In this document: positions 15,668 to 18,248 of the stretch, piece after piece
How the letters are laid out: each line of letters opens with the position of its first letter
Position numbering within the stretch: the stretch's first letter is position 1
NCBI GenBank assembly: GCA_044439985.1
Contig: JBITAG010000304.1
Location: 1 to 18,248, forward strand
DNA: 18,248 bases
From: JAJRXR01 sp044439985
Lineage (GTDB): Bacteria; Planctomycetota; Phycisphaerae; Phycisphaerales; UBA1924
Reading direction: 5' to 3'
Notes under the pieces: model-generated
What the model was told of the DNA's origin: nothing
The model's database searches: none
Seen by the model: only the letters and a program-made list of their open reading frames with translations
Made by a program: the position numbers and the translations under genes

Positions 15668-17373
15668 TGGCCAGGACGCGATCCAACGGGAAGGGCCTGC
15701 TCACCAAACGCGGCGCGGACGACGCGCCGGCGCCCGTCGTGCGCGACGAGTGGAGCCGGGTCAGCGAGGCCTTCGGCTCGATGCGCGTCGCCCCCGAGCA
15801 GCTCCGCCAGTTCGCCCAGGTCCCCGGCTCGGACGACGAGCCCTGGGAGGTCATGCTCCAGGCGATGGCGATGGACGAGCACCAGGCGCTCACCAAGCTC
15901 GCCGAGCGGACCGGGCTCGAGTTCGTCCCCGAGCCGCGCCTCGACGAGTCCGCCAGCCGCTTCTACGAGCTGGTCCGACCGGAGATGGCCCGGACGCACT
16001 CGGTCGCCGCGATCAGCTCCGCCCACGGCGTCTTCCGCGTCGCGACCAGCCAGCCGATGCAGCCGAGCGTCTTTACGATGCTCGAGGACGAGCTGCGCGC
16101 CCCGATCCAGCTCGTGCTCAGCCCGCGGGCGGGCGTGGCGAACCTGATCAACCGGGGCTACGAGCAGCGCGGGGACCTGGTCACCGAGATCATCGAGGAC
16201 ATCCCCCTCGATGAGTCCGCGATCGAGTCCGCCGCGGGCTCGGTCGCCCAGTCCACCGACCTGCTCGCCCAGGCGAGGCAGACGCCGGTCATCCGGCTGG
16301 TGAACATGATCCTCTTTGAGGCCCTGCGCCGGCGGGCCAGCGACATCCACGTCCACCCGATGGAGGAGCGGCTGGTCATCCGCTTCCGCGTGGACGGGAT
16401 GCTCATCGACGCCTTCACCCCCCCGCTCTCGCTGGCGCCCGCGATCAGCTCCCGCCTCAAGGTCATGACCGAGCTGGACATCGCCAACCGGCACAGCCCG
16501 CAGGACGGGCAGACCACCGTCCGCATCGGCCCGAAGAAGATCGACATCCGCCTCTCGGTCATCCCGACGATCCACGGCGAACGCATCGTGCTGCGTCTGC
16601 TCGACCAGAGCCAGACCGAGCTGGATCTGGACGCCTGCGGCATGTCCAAGAAGCTCCAGGGCCAGCTCATGGACATGATCGACCGGCCCAACGGGATGGT
16701 CCTGGTCACCGGCCCGACCGGCTCGGGCAAGACGACCACGCTCTACGCCGCCCTCGGTCGCATCGACCGGCTCAGCCGCAACGTCATGACGATCGAGGAC
16801 CCAGTCGAGTACCACCTCGACGGGATCAGCCAGATGCAGGTCAACCCGAAGCGCGACGTCACCTTCGCCACGGGCCTGCGGGCGCTGCTGCGGCAGGACC
16901 CGGACGTGATCCTGGTCGGCGAGATCCGCGACATGGAGACCGCACAGCTCGCGGTGCAGGCCTCGCTGACGGGGCACTTCGTCCTCGCGACGCTGCACAC
17001 GAACGACGCGCCGAGCGCGATCCCGCGTCTGCTGGACATCGGGGTCGAGCCCTTCCTCGTGACCAGCTCCCTGATGGGCGTGCTCGCGCAGCGCCTGCTC
17101 CGCCGGATCTGCTCGGTCTGCGACGGGTCGGGCCAGCACGAGGGCGATCGGTGCGAGCACTGCTTCGGCTCGGGGTACCGCGGACGCCTCGCGGTGCACG
17201 AGCTGATGGTGATGACCGACACCCTGCGTCGCCTGACCGCCGAGCGGGCCGACGGCGTCTCGCTCTACGAGGCGGCGGTGGACTCGGGCTTCGAGCCGAT
17301 GCGGATCGACGCGAACGCGAAGGTCCGCCAGGGTCTGACCGACGAGGCCGAGGTCTTCCGCGTCCTGCACTGA
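15667..17373 (+). CDS. gspE: Type II secretion / type IV pilus assembly ATPase GspE/PilB
   Basis: 568 residues. It is the cytoplasmic ATPase that powers pseudopilus or pilus assembly. The N-terminal domain (about 60-170) is MshEN-like. The ATPase core has Walker A GPTGSGKTT (349-357), Asp box TIEDPVEY (375-382), Walker B VILVGEIRD (414-422) and His box GHFVLATLHTNDA (436-448). Four cysteines form a zinc site, Cys482, Cys485, Cys496 and Cys499, but with only ten residues between the pairs, shorter than the about 29 in Vibrio cholerae EpsE. The core is otherwise normal, so activity is expected. The start at 15667 overlaps the gspD stop (TGATG), giving likely translational coupling; the frame upstream of it is a shadow of gspD. 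No gspF or pseudopilin gene follows; pdxA comes 24 bases later. Confidence 0.94.
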   Translation: MARTRSNGKGLLTKRGADDAPAPVVRDEWSRVSEAFGSMRVAPEQLRQFAQVPGSDDEPWEVMLQAMAMDEHQALTKLAERTGLEFVPEPRLDESASRFYELVRPEMARTHSVAAISSAHGVFRVATSQPMQPSVFTMLEDELRAPIQLVLSPRAGVANLINRGYEQRGDLVTEIIEDIPLDESAIESAAGSVAQSTDLLAQARQTPVIRLVNMILFEALRRRASDIHVHPMEERLVIRFRVDGMLIDAFTPPLSLAPAISSRLKVMTELDIANRHSPQDGQTTVRIGPKKIDIRLSVIPTIHGERIVLRLLDQSQTELDLDACGMSKKLQGQLMDMIDRPNGMVLVTGPTGSGKTTTLYAALGRIDRLSRNVMTIEDPVEYHLDGISQMQVNPKRDVTFATGLRALLRQDPDVILVGEIRDMETAQLAVQASLTGHFVLATLHTNDAPSAIPRLLDIGVEPFLVTSSLMGVLAQRLLRRICSVCDGSGQHEGDRCEHCFGSGYRGRLAVHELMVMTDTLRRLTAERADGVSLYEAAVDSGFEPMRIDANAKVRQGLTDEAEVFRVLH

Positions 17374-17385
17374 CCCCCGCCCGCG

Positions 17386-17391
17386 TACCAT
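17386..17391 (+). promoter_or_regulatory. -10-like TACCAT, leaderless start of pdxA
   Basis: TACCAT lies in the 24-base gap after gspE and is followed by CCGCCC and the GTG at 17398, a 6-base spacer. There is no Shine-Dalgarno. It would give pdxA its own promoter despite the close upstream gene. Confidence 0.48.
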
Positions 17392-17397
17392 CCGCCC

Positions 17398-18248
17398 GTG
17401 AAGGTTTCCGAAGAGCACGCGTCCGGCGAGCCGGTGGTGGGCCTGACCATGGGCGACCCCGGGGGCATCGGCCCGGAGGTGCTGGTCAAGGCGCTCGCCC
17501 GGGCCCCGCACGACGCCCGGTACGTCGTCTACGGGTCGGGCGCGGCGCTCACCGGAGCGGCGGACGCCGCCGGCATCGAGCCGAGCTGGTGGCGCCTCGA
17601 GGCGGGCAGCGCCCTGCGCGAGGTCACCCGAAGCCACCGCGTCGTGCTCCTCGACTACGACCGGGGGGAGGCGGACTGGTCCCGGGCCCCGCACACCCCG
17701 ACGAGGGCCAGCGGCGAACTCTCGTTCACGCTCGTCGAGGACGCGATCCGCGACAGCGCCCGGCGCCGAGGCGACCCGGAACGCATCGACGCGATCGTCA
17801 CCGGGCCGATCTCGAAGAAGGCGTGGGAGCTGGCGGGCAAGCAGCGCTGGGCGGGTCACACCGAACTGCTCGCCTCTCGCCTGCGGGCCAAGCGCAGCGC
17901 GATGATGTTCGCCGGCCCGAAGCTCAACGTGGTGCTGGCGACCGTGCACCTCCCCCTCATGGACATCCGCCACGTGCTCACGATCGGGAAGGTCTTCGAC
18001 GCGATCGACCTGGGCGCCGAGGCGATGGTCCGACTGGGCGTGCCGGAGCCGAGGATCGCCGTCGCCGGCCTCAACCCCCACGCGGGTGAGGGGGGGCTGC
18101 TCGGGGACGAGGAGACCCGCCTCATCGAGCCGGCGATCGAGCACGCCAGGCGTCAGGGGCTCGACGTCACCGGCCCCTTCCCGGGCGACACGATCTTCAA
18201 CGCGGCCCTCGCGGGGCGGTACGACCTCGTCGTCGCGATGTACCACGA
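17398..18248 (+). CDS. pdxA: 4-hydroxythreonine-4-phosphate dehydrogenase, 5' part (runs off window)
   Basis: 283 codons are visible; the E. coli enzyme is about 329 residues, so roughly the last 50 are missing. It oxidises 4-phosphohydroxy-L-threonine with NAD in the deoxyxylulose-5-phosphate-dependent route to pyridoxal phosphate (vitamin B6). Family motifs in order: GLTMGDPGGIGPE (15-27; PAGIGPE is commoner), AIVTGPISKKA (132-142), GHTELLASRL (153-162, His154 of the metal site), ATVHLPLMDI (181-190), AGLNPHAGEGG (223-233) and GPFPGDTIF (259-267), ending in VAMYH, the start of the AMYHDQG motif. The start is inferred: GTG 17398 gives a normal 15-residue lead into the first motif, and no other in-frame start fits as well. 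No Shine-Dalgarno is visible; TACCAT lies 6 bases upstream. Confidence 0.92.
   Translation, partial: MKVSEEHASGEPVVGLTMGDPGGIGPEVLVKALARAPHDARYVVYGSGAALTGAADAAGIEPSWWRLEAGSALREVTRSHRVVLLDYDRGEADWSRAPHTPTRASGELSFTLVEDAIRDSARRRGDPERIDAIVTGPISKKAWELAGKQRWAGHTELLASRLRAKRSAMMFAGPKLNVVLATVHLPLMDIRHVLTIGKVFDAIDLGAEAMVRLGVPEPRIAVAGLNPHAGEGGLLGDEETRLIEPAIEHARRQGLDVTGPFPGDTIFNAALAGRYDLVVAMYH

Noticed and set aside
15415..18246. 943-codon open frame on the minus strand opposite gspD's end, gspE and pdxA
   Set aside because: It is an antisense shadow produced by strong GC bias at third codon positions. Its product is low-complexity Arg/Asp/Val/His-rich with no domain, while the plus strand carries complete conserved genes.
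1..18248. A defence island, mobile element or biosynthetic cluster
   Set aside because: No transposase, integrase, nuclease-defence, NRPS/PKS or toxin-antitoxin gene is recognisable, and composition is uniform across the window.

Overview
The window is GC-rich bacterial DNA, densely coded, with short intergenic gaps. It most resembles Planctomycetota, probably class Phycisphaerae. The basis is the combination of very high GC, a secretin plus GspE pair detached from the other type II secretion genes, a DUF4190-like membrane segment fused to a GspG-like C-terminal domain, HEAT-repeat lipoproteins, and many GTG starts. This placement is an inference from gene content; no rRNA or other marker is present. 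I see no tRNA, rRNA, CRISPR array, insertion sequence, phage gene or recognisable riboswitch, so this looks like ordinary chromosome rather than a mobile island.

Layout. 1-1791 (+): the 3' part of uppP (lipid carrier recycling for the cell wall) overlaps serA (first step of serine synthesis). 1795-4264 (-): a membrane protein with a GspG-like tail, a zinc-free-looking alcohol-dehydrogenase relative, and a HEAT-repeat lipoprotein. 4294-5082 (+): a probable lipoprotein of unknown function, divergent from the HEAT lipoprotein across a 29-base gap. 5079-6736 (-): a HmuV/FecE-type ABC ATPase followed by a single-pass coiled-coil protein with Gln-Ala repeats. 6818-11197 (+): an NDUFA9-type SDR protein, RNase R and a biotin ligase. 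11212-12992 (-): a BtuF-like protein without signal peptide, translationally coupled to a tandem universal stress protein. 13136 to the end (+): secretin gspD, gspE (one-base overlap), then pdxA, which runs off the window.

How the genes relate. gspD and gspE encode the outer-membrane channel and the assembly ATPase of a type II secretion or type IV pilus-like machine; gspF, pseudopilin genes and the prepilin peptidase are not here. The GspG-like tail at 1795-2313 may or may not belong to that machine. The HmuV-like ATPase and the BtuF-like protein belong to families of iron-chelate, heme and cobalamin importers, but no permease is present and the BtuF-like protein looks cytoplasmic. The remaining genes are housekeeping.

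The most notable signal is in gene starts. Five genes lacking a clear Shine-Dalgarno sequence have an A/T-rich -10-like hexamer only 5-8 bases before the start codon, suggesting leaderless mRNAs, while genes with a good Shine-Dalgarno do not. I did not find a clearly new multi-gene system.
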